Position numbers and translations under genes: made by a program. The notes beneath the pieces are model-generated. The model made no database searches. It was not told the origin of the DNA and saw only the letters and a program-made list of their open reading frames with translations. 64,000 nucleotides of DNA from Chlorella sorokiniana (lineage: Eukaryota > Chlorophyta > Trebouxiophyceae > Chlorellales > Chlorellaceae), in assembly GCA_025917655.1 (NCBI GenBank), contig CP084614.1, forward strand, positions 2,604,001 through 2,668,000, given 5' to 3'. How positions within the stretch are numbered: the stretch's first letter is position 1; each line of letters opens with the position of its first letter. Below, in pieces: positions 21,740-33,707 of the stretch.

Positions 21740-24700
21740 TCAATCTGCATACGCATCCATGCCTGGCAGCAGCGCTTCTGCAGCATTGCCAAGCCATTGA
21801 GTTGAGGGGGATGGGCGGGGGTGGTCAGCGGGTGTTAGTCCGTGGTTGGTGAGTGCGGCAGCCGCTGCTTGCAACAGCTCAGGCGGCGAGGCGGCAGGGC
21901 AGGCGCTGGTGCCAGCGCAGCACAGCACTGCCTCTGCGGCTTGGCAACACGTGAAAGCGTGCAGGCGGGCGGGCAGGGCGCTGGAAGGGCCCTTGCAGGC
22001 GCTACCTTGCGGCTGCCGGGCGGTCTGGGGGCGGCGGGGGCATGGCGGCGCGGGCGGCGGCGGCCCCATGGCGCCGCTGCCAGCCTCTGCCGCCTGCTGC
22101 TGCTGCTGGCCGTCGTCGCTGTGCTGCGAGCGAGCCTGCTGATAGCGGTAGTAAGGGTTGCACACCGCCTGCGGTGAGGGCAAGCAGCGGGAGGGGGCGG
22201 CGGCGGAGCGGCAGCAGCGTCCTGGTGCGTCAGTAGGCAGCCACAAGCTGGGTGTGGCCCCTTCCAGCCTGCGCCTGCAGCGCCTGCGCCTGCAGCCAGA
22301 GAAGCCGCCAGCGCAGCTGATGCGCACAAAAGCAGCCTGGCAGGCGGACTGTGGCAAGCGGCAGGAGGCGGGGGGCTAGCAACCTGCTTGCCGTCGCCGT
22401 CGGACCGAGCCTCGGTGAAACGTCGCTTGGGCGGCGGCTGCGCCTCGCATGCCCCCTGATCCGCCTGCTGCTGGCCCTGCCGTGCACGCTGCGACTCCTG
22501 CTGGGGCGCCGCAGGGCGCCGGAAGGCGGCGGCGGGTGGTGGCCGCCGCCGTAGCCAGCATACGGGCCTTGGGAATAGTACCCGGCTGCTGCTGCCGCTG
22601 CTGCTGCTGCTGTTGGGGGGTGGAGGGTGCTGGTACGAGGGAGCAAGCGCTGGTGGAGGGGGTGCAGCGCTGCCGCCGGCATACCCCGCATGGGTGCCAG
22701 GGTAGTAGGCGTGAGGGGGCGGCTGCGGCGGGGGCGCGAGGCGGCGGCGGCTGGCCGCCCCGCTGCTGCTGCGCCGCCAGCTGGTATTGAGCGTACGCTG
22801 GGTGACCACCGGCGCCTGGCGGCGGAGGGTAGGCGGCTGGCGGTGAGGGGCCGGCGGGCTGCGGCGGCTGCGGCGCGGGTCGAGGCGCGGAGTGGTAAGG
22901 ATCCCCTTGCCCTGATTCCGATCGCAGCGGTCCCGGCTTGCGCTGCTCTCCCTGCCCATGAGCGGAATCATATGCAGGCGGCGGCACCGCGCTGTAGCCC
23001 TGGCTCTGGGCAGGCGTCGCCGGCGTCGCTGCGCCGCCGTATGCTGCCGCCGGCGCCGCCGTGCCGCTGTATGCTGCCGCTGCGGCAGGCGGTGGGGGTA
23101 GTAGCCCCCATGCCCAGCTGCGGCAGAGACTGCAGGCAGGGCTGCTACAGGGGCTGGCGGCGCCGCCGCGGAGGGCTGCTGCTGCGGCGGCGGCGGGCCG
23201 TACTGCCCCGGGCTGGGCGGTGGGGGCAGGGCGGGGTAGGCGGTACGGAAATCGTCCCGGATGGTGTCGATCAGGTTGGCGGCCAGTCTGCGGCGAATGA
23301 GCAGCGACGGCGGCGGGCCATCGGCATGCAGTGGAGGCATTGCAGGCCGGTTGCGCTGTGATGCCGTTAAGATCCTGCCCCAGTGAGCCCAGGAGCACCA
23401 GGCCACGGCAGCTCTCATTGATTGCAAACAATCAGCGACTTACTTCCGCCCTTCTTCAAGCTTGGCGGCGTCGTGGCAGGTCAGGCGGATGTGCAGCGGC
23501 TCGGGGCCCTCGCCCGCGCCGCCGCCGCCGCTGCCGCTGCCGCGCCCGCCACCACAGCTGCAGCACCCGTGGCGGCCTGGATGTGCTGCAGGTAGCCGCC
23601 GCCGGGGCCGCGCAGCCGCGCTGCCGCGTCAAACTCCGGCGGCGCGGCATCACAACGCACGTAGAGGCAGAGCCAGCCGGGGCCGGCCGAAGGGCACGCC
23701 GCCGGCGCGGCCGCCGACCCGGCTGCCGCAGCAGGGGCGGCGGCGGACGCGCGCCGGCGGGCCGCCATTTGCGCCTGGCGGCTGGGGCATGGGGCGCGGC
23801 CGGCCGGCCATGATGGCTGCCACGTCAGCGGCGCACATGTCGCAGGCGTGCTGCCGCCACTGCTGGTCCTGCAGGAGTGGAAAGAATTAACCCGCGAGCG
23901 GCGGCGAGTCAGGCAAGCACACCCAGCCAGGCAGCCAGGAGTGGTGAAGGCGGCTGGCCTGCAGGCGTGTCAGCACCTAGAAACAGGCGACAACAGGCAG
24001 GGAGAAGGGGCGGCGGCAGGGGGCGGCCTGCGCGACCCCAGCAGGCACACAACTGCCCAGCCAGCTGCGCGGGCAGCGACACAGGCGCTTGGCGCGTGGT
24101 GCGCACCGCAGGGAGCGTCTTGCTGGGGGTGATGCGCAGGAAGAGGGGGCGGTCTTCCTCGCGCTCGCTGGCGGAGGCCTGGCCCGGGGGAGGTACCGCC
24201 CCCTCACCACCACCACCACCCGCCACTTGGCCTCCAGCTCCTGCTGGGTGCTGCGCTTGGTGAGGATGTGGCGCACGCGGGCGGGGCTTCGTTGAAGGGC
24301 ACCTCGGCGCGCACGGCGGCGGCGGCGGCGCCGCCGCCGCCTGCGCGGCGAGCTCCGCCTGCAGCGCCGCCCGCGCCGCCGCCTGCTGCTGCAGCAGCGC
24401 GGCCTGCTGCTGCTGCTGCTGGAGGGCCGCCTGCTGCTGCTGCTGCAGCAGCGCCGCCTGGGCAGCGGCCGGGTCGGCGGCGAGCGGCACTGCGGATGCG
24501 GCGGGCAGCTGCAGGGCCACCGAGGAAGGTGCCATCCCCCTGGCCACGGCATCCTGTAGAGGAAGGATTCGAGATTGTACAGAGTCTAAATTTCCCAATT
24601 GACTCGTGCAAGTACACAGTGTAAGGAAGGCTTCGATGCAAGCAGCTAGCAATGTTGCCGACCCGCCACACCTGGTTGAGTTGGGACGCCACCGCCGCCG

Positions 24701-24983
24701 CCTGTGCCTGGATGCGCCGAATCATGTCTGCGTCAAATGCCGCTTTGCCCGCATGGGCTGCTTGCCCTCCCTGCTGAACATAAGGCGCCGAAGGCCCTGC
24801 AAGCTGGCCGGGCGCCTGGCCGGCAGTCCCATAGCCTGCATTTGCCGGCAGGGCAGCTCCATAATAGCTTGGCATCGCTGCTGTGCCCATCACGGGAAGG
24901 GCAGAAGCCGGTTGGGGCGCTGCGGTGGTGCCCGCGACCGCCGCAGGTGCAGGGACGTCCCACTTGCGTTTCTTTGTGCTCAT
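21740..24983 (-). CDS. RIK/KHDC4-type KH-domain RNA-binding protein
   Basis: Predicted nuclear RNA-binding protein of the KHDC4 (BLOM7) / plant RIK family, which acts in pre-mRNA splicing. The ATG at 24983 opens with MSTKKRKWDVPAPAA, the basic KRKWD start typical of the family. AFDADMIRRIQAQAAAVASQ follows, then a Q/A-rich tract, then the first KH-like part EVPFNEAPP.VRHILTKRST, QELEAK, VRGRYLPPGQ and EDRPLFLRITPS. The second KH part is LYVRCDAAPPEFDAAARLRG, PGGGYLQHIQAATGA and EPLHIRLTCHDAAKLEEGRK (near 23600-23430), continuing LAANLIDTIRDDFRTAYPAL. The C-terminus is a long P/Y/G/Q/A-rich tail with PPPKRRFTEARSDGDGK near 22420. At least two one-base shifts are needed (near 24290 and 23750). 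The last exons and the stop are less certain than the KH region. Confidence 0.82.
24382..24452. repeat. CAG/CTG-rich coding tract (polyQ/polyA)
   Basis: Interrupted CTG runs on the plus strand encode Q5-Q6 blocks separated by AAL in the KH protein. In-frame coding repeat. Confidence 0.9.
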
Positions 24984-25211
24984 TGTGCGAAGGACGCCCC
25001 AAGTTATTTATCGACGTACATAGACCTCGAAATCGGCCCTTCAACAGCGCGCAAAACGAGCAAGAAAGGCCCGGCGGGGCCATTTCTCCTAGTCTGCCTC
25101 TGCTATCGCCCCATCGTTACTTTACTTCTCTACATCTTGTCCCACGCTTGTGTGTAGTAAAGCAAAGCACGTTGGACTTGAGCGGGGCGGAGTTCCAGTG
25201 CCATCGGCGCC
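24984..25211. promoter_or_regulatory. Compact divergent promoter, KH protein / CPSF30
   Basis: Only 228 bases lie between the two start codons, so both 5' UTRs and core promoters overlap here. GC is markedly lower than in the flanking exons. No TATA box is evident. Confidence 0.55.
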
Positions 25212-26527
25212 ATGGATGACTTCACCTTCGACTTTGAACGGAACCTAGAGCAACAACACCCGTCGCGAGGCGGATATCAGGTGAGCACACAGCCTAACAC
25301 GCGCGCCAGCAGGAAACTCGGCACCTCGCTTCCCCTTGGAGCTCGCGGATGCGCTTGGCATGCTTCATTCCTTGAGGTTCCCGAACATACAATCCACAGC
25401 TCCGTGCGGCCCGCCTAGCCTGCTGGGCCGCAGCGGCATTAGGGCCGCAGGCGGCAGCGTTACGTCCATCGCACCCCCTCGCTTGGTACCTGCTGGCCCC
25501 TGCCTGCCTGCATCACTGCTTGCCAGTGCCTGTTTGCCGCCTGAAGTTTTCTTCGCCCTGCTGCAGGCGGCCGCGGATGCCCTGGCCGGCTCCAACGAAC
25601 CAAAGCCGCGCAACTACCGCCAGACCGTGTGCACCTACTGGCTGCGCGGGCTGTGCATGAAGGGGGACACGTGCGGCTTCCTGCATCAGTTTGACCCCGA
25701 GCGCATGCCGGTGTGCCGCAGCCTGCTGAAGTACGGCGTGTGCAAGGAGCCAGGTGGGTGACTGACTCCATGTCAAACCAAGATTGCAGGAGAGGCTGGG
25801 GTGGCAGTCCGCTTGCATGCTGCTTGCCCAGGCTTGCTCACTGGTGCCAGCACCCAGCCTCGCCGCCCATCTTATATTAGCATGCCCGCCTGATCCAACG
25901 TGCTCATGCTCCCCTCCGTGCTCTGACACTTGCACAAGCCCCCACCCTCCTGCCTGCCTGCCTCCCCCGCAGACTGTCCCTACAAGCATACCCTGGACGC
26001 GATCAAAGAATGCAACATGTACAAGCTGGGCTTCTGCATTTACGGCCCCGCGGTGAGACGCGGCTACTGCCCAACCCCGCCAGCGACAGCGGCCGCCAGC
26101 CCCGGCACACCCCTGCCGTTGTCCTGCTGCCCCTGTCACCAAGCATGCCCGGTTCATACCCTCAATGCGAATGATTTGCGCCTCCCCTCTCCCCCTTGCA
26201 GTGCCGCTTCAAGCACACGCGGCAGACGGGGCCGCCCCCGACCCCGAGAACCTGGAGGCAGCCAAGCCGCGCGAGCACCGCAACCTCGCCATAGTGGCCA
26301 ACCAGGCCAACGAAAACATTATGCCGGAGCGGGAGGCCCGGCCACGGAGACCCCGCGGCGAGGGCGGCTACGGCGCGCTGCCGGGGCCTGGCGGCGGCGG
26401 CGGCGGCGGCGGCATGCAGCTCACGCAATACGGCGGCGGCGGCGGCGGCGGCCAGCAGATGCCCGGCTTTGTCGACCAGCAGTTCCTGGCCTCGGTGGGC
26501 CAGCGCAACCTGTCCTACGGCTTTTAG
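25212..26527 (+). CDS. CPSF30: CPSF30, CCCH zinc-finger polyadenylation factor
   Basis: 30-kDa subunit of the cleavage and polyadenylation specificity factor, which helps recognise the poly(A) signal. Exon 1 (ATG 25212) reads MDDFTFDFERNLEQQHPSRG. Exon 2 (25567-25754) carries the RQTVCTYWLRGLCMKGDTCG finger and the VCRSLLKYGVCKEP finger. Exon 3 (from about 25973) reads CPYKHTLDAIKECNMYKLGF and CIYGP, completed by CRFKHTRQTGPPP in exon 4 (from 26202). This gives three CCCH fingers, as in plant CPSF30; no YTH domain follows. After EHRNLAIVANQANENIMP comes a glycine-rich tail ending VGQRNLSYGF before TAG at 26525-26527. One missing C in the C-run near 26240 is needed to join GPPP to DPENLEAAK. 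Divergent from the KH splicing protein gene. Confidence 0.92.
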
Positions 26528-26752
26528 CGCACGCGCACGCTTTCTTGCTTTGGTCTCCTGCTTAACGTTTTCATTCTGAGCCCACCTCCTCCTGCTTGCT
26601 CTTCCACGCTGCTGCACGGTGCCACGTCGGCCCCCTGATTCTGCCTCCCTGACCGTCCCCTCTTCCCTGTATGCTTCTACTGAGTTTTTCAGAACAGCAA
26701 AACGATACCGTTGCCTTCTTCAATATCTGTCATGAAATGAAATAACCTTGGA

Positions 26753-26757
26753 TGTAA
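26753..26757 (+). terminator. TGTAA polyadenylation signal for CPSF30
   Basis: TGTAA 226 bases after the CPSF30 stop, at the end of an AT-richer 3' UTR. Confidence 0.55.
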
Positions 26758-27074
26758 TCTACTTGCACAACGCTTGCACCAGCCAGGGCTCCCTCAAGAA
26801 GAAGCAGCCTCCATGCCGGACGGTACATGGCTGTACTGCCGCAGTGCACCACCCGTGATCATGCTGTTGCGAGGCATGAGCCCGCCAAGCGCCGCCGCGT
26901 TGCAGGACCCAAACACGTGGAACGCAGGCCTTCGTCACCGTGCCCACGTCGCCGCCACCACCGCTGCCACACATTCCAGATGCTCGCATGGCGCTGACAA
27001 GACGTGCGGCTGTGACGCTGCAGCGCCGCCGCTGCCGCCCCACACGCGTCCAGCTGCGCGGCCCAACTGGGCCG
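26758..27074. other. Convergent 3' flanks of CPSF30 and LPA1
   Basis: No protein-like segment; a 94-codon minus-strand frame here has no recognisable domain and is most simply LPA1 3' UTR. Confidence 0.45.
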
Positions 27075-29555
27075 TCACACGCGGCCCATGCCGTCTGTCA
27101 GCTTGGTGCGCACATCGCTGAGCTCGGGCAGGTCGTCTACGAGGCGGGCCCAGGGGGCAGCCCCGCGCCGCTCGACCGCACGCTGCCGTCCAGCTGGACC
27201 TGTGGCAGCAGTTGAGTTGAGAGGGGAATGGGTGGGTGTGCATGGGGTAGGGAAGTGCATGGCGGGAATGATTGCGCTGGGTGGGAGGGACTGTGGGCCT
27301 TTTGGTGCAGGCGAGAGCCAGAGGCAGGGAAGGGCCGGTGGTCTGGCCCCGAGAGAGAGCCGGGCAGGTGCAGGGAAAGGCAGGGCAAGCCCCTGGCATC
27401 CCCTTTCCCTGCAGAGTGGAAAGAAATTGTGCGGCAGCAGAGGCGCTGGCACGCACGCCTGCCGCGCGGCGGTTGAGACATCAAAAACCTTGATGCACGC
27501 CGCCGTGTGTGTCCGCACCTGCACGTAGATAGCGTCTGCCGCGATGCCCGCCGCCTGCTTCTGCGCCTCCAGCCACTGCACCCACTCCGCCTCGTCGTGA
27601 GCCTTCAGCTGCCACTTGCGGTCCTGCAGAAAGCAAGAACGCAAGACATACAGTCAGCAGGGGGCTGACTATAAGCAAAGTGCAGCATTGCTGGCGACCA
27701 GGCACGGTCATCATGGACTGTGCCAGCAGAAGCACACCAGTCGAACTAAGCACCCACGGCAGCCAGTTGCGCAAGCGTGCGGCCGGGGGTGGGCGTCAAC
27801 AGCAGCGACACAAGACCAGCGCAGGTTCGGGCAGCAGGTGAGCAACGCGCCTTGCTGGAGAGGCCCGTAGCGGGGGCGGGCGTGGCGTCGGCCGCGGCCT
27901 TGGCAGTGCTGCCGAAGCCCTTGCCGCTGCCGCTGCCGCCGCCCTCTGCCCCAAACTCGGCCTTGAGGGCCCGCAGCTTCTCTCCAGGGTCCTGCCCCGC
28001 CAGCTGGATGGGCACAACCGACACCCCCGCTCCCGCAGAGCCTCCCGGAAGGGCTCCGCCCCGGCCAGCGCCCGCGACAGCTGGGTGCGGGTGCCCGCCA
28101 CGATGACGGGGCGGGTGGTGCCGCGGAAGGCCGCCAGCGGGATGACGCGGTCGCCGCCGCCCAGCGACACCTGCGGGAGGCGGCGGGGGGGAGCGGCGCA
28201 GCGTGGCCTTCCCATACAGCATACCCCAGGACGATCCAGTCCTCACCGCAGCGCAGCCCCTGTAACCCAGGGAGGGCATCCCCACAGCCAACCCCCTGCA
28301 GCAGCAGAGCCCAGCCCACAGGGTCTCCAGCTGCACAGCTGAAAATGCTCCTGCGCCGCGCCGCACCTGCAGCCGCGCCAGCGCCTCCTCACGCTCAATC
28401 ACGGCCTGGTCCCGCCTCTGCGCGGCGACGTCGCGCGACACGAAGAAGCCCAGCACCGCCAGCGCCGCCGCGTTGATGCCAAAGTTCTGCAGCGTCTCCT
28501 GGAGATCCGGGCGCCCTCGCCGCCTGGCATGGGAGGGATGGGGGAGCTTGGCGTCTGAGGCTCCAGCCCGCACCCCTCCCAGCAGGCAGCCACTGAAGCT
28601 GTTGCCCCACACTCCAACTGCAGGCTCTTGATTCCGTAAACACACACACCAGGCCGACTCTGTGCCTCGCACTTGCAGGCAGCCACCACGCCAGCCGCTC
28701 ACCCTGCACCGCGCCCAGCAGGCGGCCGGTAATGATGAAGAGGCCGAGCGCTGCGCCCACCGCCAGGCCCCCAGGAAGATGATGCGGGTGAGGCGAAGGG
28801 GGCCTTGGCCTCGCTGCGCAGCCGCACGTACTGCTGCTCGTTGATGCCGCCTGCGGGCGCGGCGTCGGAGGACGGGAGGGGGGCGACAGTCTGGCGTGAT
28901 GGCAAGACCGAGAGGAGCGAACATTCCGTGCCGCTTGCTCGAGATCGCGGCAGTCAGCCGGGAAGCTGCTGGAAGCAAGAGAGCACAAGCCAGGGGCAGA
29001 AGGACTCCCTAGGCCCAGGCAAGGGACTGCAAAGGCGGGGGCCTCCATCGCAGCGCCGCCCGCCGCACCTCGTAGCTCGGGCAGCGCCGCCAGCCACTCC
29101 CGCCGCTCCCGCAGCGCCTCCAGGTCTGGGTCGTTCAGGGCCACCGTCAGCTTCAGGTCGAAGTCGTTGATGGCGCGGGTGAGGGAGTCGACGGCAGGCT
29201 GCCACTGGCGCAGGCGAGTCTGCGCGCACGCGGCACAGCACGCCGCCCGCGCCTCGTCGTCGCTTGGCCGCAGGCTCTGCGCCAGCAGGAACAGCTGCAG
29301 CGCCGCGTCCACCTTGCCCGTCTGGAAGGCCTCCAGGCCCTTCTCCACCGCTTCCTTGGCGCTGCTGGCGCTGGGGGCGGCCTCCTGCTGCTGCGTGCTG
29401 CTGCTGGCCCGGGCTGGTGTCCGGCGCAGGGCGGGTCTCGCGCATTGTGGTCTTGTGGCTTTGTTCAATGATGCTGGGGCGCGCTGCAGGGGCACAGAAG
29501 GCTGCAGGGGGCGCCCGAGTGTAGGTAGTAGCGAGGGACGCGTTGCAGCGACCAT
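27075..29555 (-). CDS. LPA1: LPA1-type photosystem II assembly protein, chloroplast
   Basis: Homologue of LOW PSII ACCUMULATION 1 (REP27 in Chlamydomonas), a thylakoid protein needed for D1 synthesis and PSII assembly. ATG at 29555; residues 1-55 are transit-like. A TPR region follows: KEAVEKGLEAFQTGKVDAAL, QLFLLAQSLRPSDDEARAAC, WQPAVDSLTRAINDFDLKL. Then INEQQYVRLRSEAKAPFRL, one helix (LAVGAALGLFIITGRLLGAV), LQETLQNFGINAAALAVLGF as a second helix, and a soluble domain with SLGGGDRVIPLAAFRGTTRP. The end is WVQWLEAQKQAAGIAADAIY, VQLDGSVRSSGAGLPP, WARLVDDLPELSDVRTKLTD, GMGRV. Three single-base deletions are needed: near 28797 and 28775 (KAPF/RLTRII and LGA/LAVG) and 27150 (after GLPP, where the raw frame hits TAG early). 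Confidence 0.85.
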
Positions 29556-30006
29556 GGCGAGGCGCTGCGATTAATTGAAGTCGTGGAAGAAGGATGAATG
29601 GCTCTCAGCAGGGAACAGACCTGCGTGCAAGTGAGATCGATGGCGTACTGCCCTTGGATGGCTCTCTTCGACGGCAGCTCCTTGGACATCGGAGTAAGAC
29701 TCGGTACAATAATTTAGTGGAATTATAGCTTCTTCGGCATTGCGGGCGAGGGCCTGCGATCCCCGCCCACCGTTCGTTGACCCGCTTTCCCACAGGGGGA
29801 GCCGTGCCAGCCTCAGGGGCACCCTCGGTGCCAATTCAAAGTGAAAACAGGCAGCGGTAATGTCCAACCTCCGTGAGCTTGAGTCCTGCGGTGCCGGCAA
29901 AAATGGCAGGCGGGCAGTGTCGCAGGCTGCCTTACCAGCTGCACTGCACTCACATCAATCGTAAAGTCGCTTGCACGCAGGGAGCTCGCCAGGAGCGCCG
30001 GCCGCC
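29556..30006. promoter_or_regulatory. Divergent promoter region, LPA1 / coiled-coil gene
   Basis: 451 bases between start codons of genes transcribed away from each other. Lower GC, particularly 29570-29760. No coding segment recognised. Confidence 0.45.
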
Positions 30007-32272
30007 ATGCAGTCGTCGCCGGGCGTCCCCAGCCTGGACGCCCCGCCGCCCGCACTACGAGTGGCTGGCGGAGCTGGAGCGGCTGCGGGACGCCGCTGCC
30101 GCGGGCAACCGCGCCAAGGTCACCATCATGGATGTGGCCGACCTCAGCGTGGAGCCGGGCGCCACCGCCGCGGCGTGCATGCCCAGCAGCCCGCGCAGCG
30201 CCGAGGCGTGCCTGCGCATGGGCATCGACCCCGCCTGCCTGCTGCACCGCCCGCTGGATCATTTCCTGCGCGCCGAGCGCAGCCCGGAGCTGACCCAGCT
30301 GGCGTACGAACACGAGGAGGGCATCCGGCAGGGGCGCCTCAAGGCGCTGGTGGAGGAGCGGCGGCGGCTGGAGGAGGCGGCCCGCGCCGGCAGCAGCAAG
30401 GTGGGCGGGTGCTGCAGCACGGCACACGGCTCGATGATGTCCTCAGCTGCAGCTGCTTCCTGCTTGGCCCCCTGCCGCCACACCCTTTCCCTCCAATGCA
30501 TGCCCCCTGCCATCTTGTCCCCTCCCTCCAAAGCAAGTTTGATGCCTTCTTGCGGAACTCCCCCTGCATCTCCACTTCTTTGAGAGCCGCTCAACCGACG
30601 GCATATGCACCTGGCCCCGCGCAGAACGCCAGCTCCAAGCCTGGGGCGGCTCCGCCGCCGCGGCGGGCGCCGAGGACCTTGTAGAGAAGGAGCAGCGGCG
30701 GCTGGAGGTGATGCGGCGGCGCCAGGAGCGCGAGCTGGCGCAGCTGATCAGCTACGAGGTGGCGCGCAAGCAGATGCAGGAGAAGGCGGAGGCCAAGGCA
30801 GGCTTTTGTTTGGTTCTTTTACCCTCCCCTGTTTCTCGGGGGAGGGGTGTGCAGCGTTTAGTGAGGGCAGGCGGCTCGAGGGGAGCGGGACAGAGGGCGG
30901 GCGAGAAGCGGGCAGCCTACCAAAGGAACAGAACCTCAAGGGGGCAATGGCTGGGCACTAAGCGCAAGAAGAGCCTCCTGTCCATCCAGGCTTGCTGCTG
31001 GCTTGCACAAAGGAATGGTTACCCGTGCCCCCCCCCCCCCCCCCACCCACACACCATCCCACCAATGCAGGTTCAGGAGCAGGAGCGGCGAGCGGAGGAG
31101 CAGCGGCGCGCGAAGCAGGCCGCCGACGAGGAGTGGCGACGGGCGCAGCACGAGCGGGAGCTGCAGCGCAAGCAGGAGGAGGAGGCGCGGGAGAAGGAAA
31201 TCAAGGCGAGGGGGCAGGGGGTGGCCAGACTCAACTGAGGGACTGAGCCTATGCTGAATCAGTTAGGCGTGCAGCCTGCCTGGGCTTGCGTGCGGGCAGG
31301 CAGTACAAAGCATGTGCTTTTCGAAAGCGGGGCCCACACCCCGACATTGTCTAACTTTTGCAAATGGTGACTGGTTGATTTTTGTCGCACGTGTACTGCC
31401 TGCAGGTCCAGGAGGCCGAGCGGTACGAGCGGGAGATTGAGCTGCGCCGCCGCGAGCAGGAGGAGGAGAAGAAGCGGCGGCAGGAGGCGTACGCGCGGTG
31501 GGCGCCGCCGCCGCCGCCACCGGCCAGTCCAAGCTGCTCCCATCCTCAACACTGGGCCCTCCGGGGATCAGTGAATGCGGCAGCGCTCCTGAACTCAGCC
31601 CTGCTGCCATTTCACAGCTCAGCTGCCTGCCCTGCCCTGCCCGCTGCCCGCAGGGAGCAGGAGCGAATGCAGAAGGCGGAGCAGGCGCGGCTGGAGACCG
31701 AGCGCATCCTGAGGGAGCAGCAGGTGGGGCTGGCTGTGGGTGGCTGGGTGGGTGATGGGTGGGTGGGCGGGTGGGCGTGCGTCGCACCTCTCGCGACAGG
31801 GTGGCAAACCAGCCTGCCTGCGTGTGTGTCTGTGCGTGCTGCCCGCAGCCTGCCGCTTTGCTCCTGCCCTTGCGGAGGTTGAGGCGCAAACTGAGGGCCT
31901 CCTGCCCCGTGTGGCCTGCCCCCCTTCCCCACAACACAACAGGCTGCGGTGGAGAAGCGCAAGGCGGAAATGGAGAAGCGCGACGCGGAGCGCGAGCGCG
32001 CCAAGCAGCAGCTGGCGGAGGGAGAGCGGCGGCCAACGCGGAGGTGCAGCGCCAGGCGGCGGCGCGGGTGGCGGCGGCGCAGGAGGCCAACGCCACCATC
32101 CTGCAGGTGGGGCCTGCGTGCTGCGAGGGCGGGTGGCGGTCGTATGCTGTAATCCTGTATGTGTGAGCATGTGGAGGGTTTCAGTGCAGGTAGGAAGTAT
32201 CCCAGCTGCCAGCAAGTTGCCCATGTTGCGTGCAACTTACCTATGCCCTGCCCCCCGCGCCCGCGCGCCCCC

Positions 32273-32304
<32 letters not shown>

Positions 32305-33707
32305 CGCCACCACCACCACCTCAGAGGAAGCGAGAGGAGTACGAGGAGCAGCAGCGGCGCAACGAGGAGCGGCGGCGCCAGCGCGAGGCCGAGCGGCAGC
32401 GGGAGGAGGAGGAGCGGCGGGCGGCGGAGGAGGCGCGGGCGGCGCAGCGCCAAGCCACGTACGACGAGGCTCAGCGCCGGGAGGCGGCGCGGGTGGCAGA
32501 GGTGGGGAAGCTGGCTGTGCCGAGATGCTTGGCGCCGAAGCAGAATTGGGGGACAATATGCTTGCGTTGCAACAGTCACTCAGCATGCCAATCAAAGTCA
32601 TTCAAGGACCCCCCCCGCACAGGGTCGCCTCTCTCGACCAACTCCCCTCCCCGCCCCTCCATCCCTCCCACCCCCAATCCATCCATGCACCCCTGACATA
32701 CTTCCCAGCCCTCCAAGCCCAACCTCCCAACCCAGCCGCCCACCCCCTCACCTCCCTCCTCAGGTGCTGCGCAAGCAGCGAGAAGGACGAGGAGCTTGCG
32801 AGGGCCAGAGCGGAGTGGGACGCCGACAACGCGCGGCGCTCTCTGGAGCGCAAGCTGCAGCTGCAGGACAAGGTGGGGAGCTGCTGCCGCTTTGCCTGCT
32901 GCATGCTGTGCCGACAAAATTGATGAGCTGCAGGGGATGCTGCCACACCTGGGCAGCACCTCCCTCACACCGGGGCACCACACTGGGGTGGCCACGCAGC
33001 AAGCATGGCGCTGCCCAGATTTTGTGCAGAGCAGCCTGGCAGTGACTCAACTGCGGAGGGACTTGGCGGTGTCGTTTAGCTCGTTTCAGCTGTGGGATGG
33101 GGCCTCTGCCTGGCGCCGCTGCCCTGTGTGGGCCTCAGCCCTGCCCCTGCCCTCCCCCTCTGGATCCCCAGGTGGAAAGCGTGGAGGAACAGAAGCGGCG
33201 CGGAGCCTACGAGCGCAGCCAGGCGCTGCGGAGGATCGAGGACGAGACGGCACGCACGCGGCAGCTCATGCAGCAGCGCCGCCAGCTGCAGGACCAGCGC
33301 CGCATGGCCAACATGCACGCCTCGCTGCAGCGCCAGCAGATCGTGCAGGTGGGCTGCTGGGGTTGCATTACAGATGAAGGGGCGGGCGGGGGGCGTCAAG
33401 GGGAGGCAGGGGCGGAGGAGGTGGACACGTGCCGACTGTTTCGCAACCATGGCGGCAATGTGGACAGGAAGGGATGGGCGACCTAGTCTCAGGCCTTGCA
33501 GCCGATAGCCAGGGCCTTGCCGCACCCGCACCCGCACCTGCTGTGTCTCACCGTCTCTGCATTGCTGCTCCTGTCTCACAATCGCTGCCCTGCCGCCCGG
33601 CTGCCGCCCGCCAGGCCATGGAGAAGCTGGCGGCCAGCAAGAGCTGGGCCGACATGGGCGGGCCCGACGGCGGCGTCAGCATGAGCGCGCTGCTGAACAA
33701 GCAATGA
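30007..33707 (+). CDS. CCDC177-like long coiled-coil protein
   Basis: Structural, strongly charged coiled-coil protein. ATG at 30007 (MQSSPGVPSLDA), then after a one-base gap near 30045 the frame gives HYEWLAELERLRDAAAAGNR and SPRSAEACLRMGIDPACLLH with RPLDHFLRAE. The SPRS.EAC...GI.P..LL pattern is the N-terminal signature I associate with CCDC177-type proteins. Alternating exons carry R/E/Q-rich heptads: EKEQRRLEVMRRRQERELAQ, VQEQERRAEEQRRAKQAADE, EAERYEREIELRRREQEEEK, AAVEKRKAEMEKRDAERERA, RKREEYEEQQRRNEERRRQR, VESVEEQKRRGAYERSQALR and KLAASKSWADMGGPDGGVSM, ending LLNKQ before TGA. About eight to ten exons; frame breaks near 32030 and 32782. The biochemical role is not inferable from sequence. 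Confidence 0.7.
31028..31044. repeat. Poly-C run in an intron
   Basis: A run of about 17 C just upstream of an exon of the coiled-coil gene; the length is likely to be unreliable in the assembly. Confidence 0.85.

Noticed and set aside
26240-28797. CPSF30 and LPA1 as pseudogenes
   Set aside because: Each is intact apart from single-base gaps in C runs; protein sequence on both sides is fully conserved.
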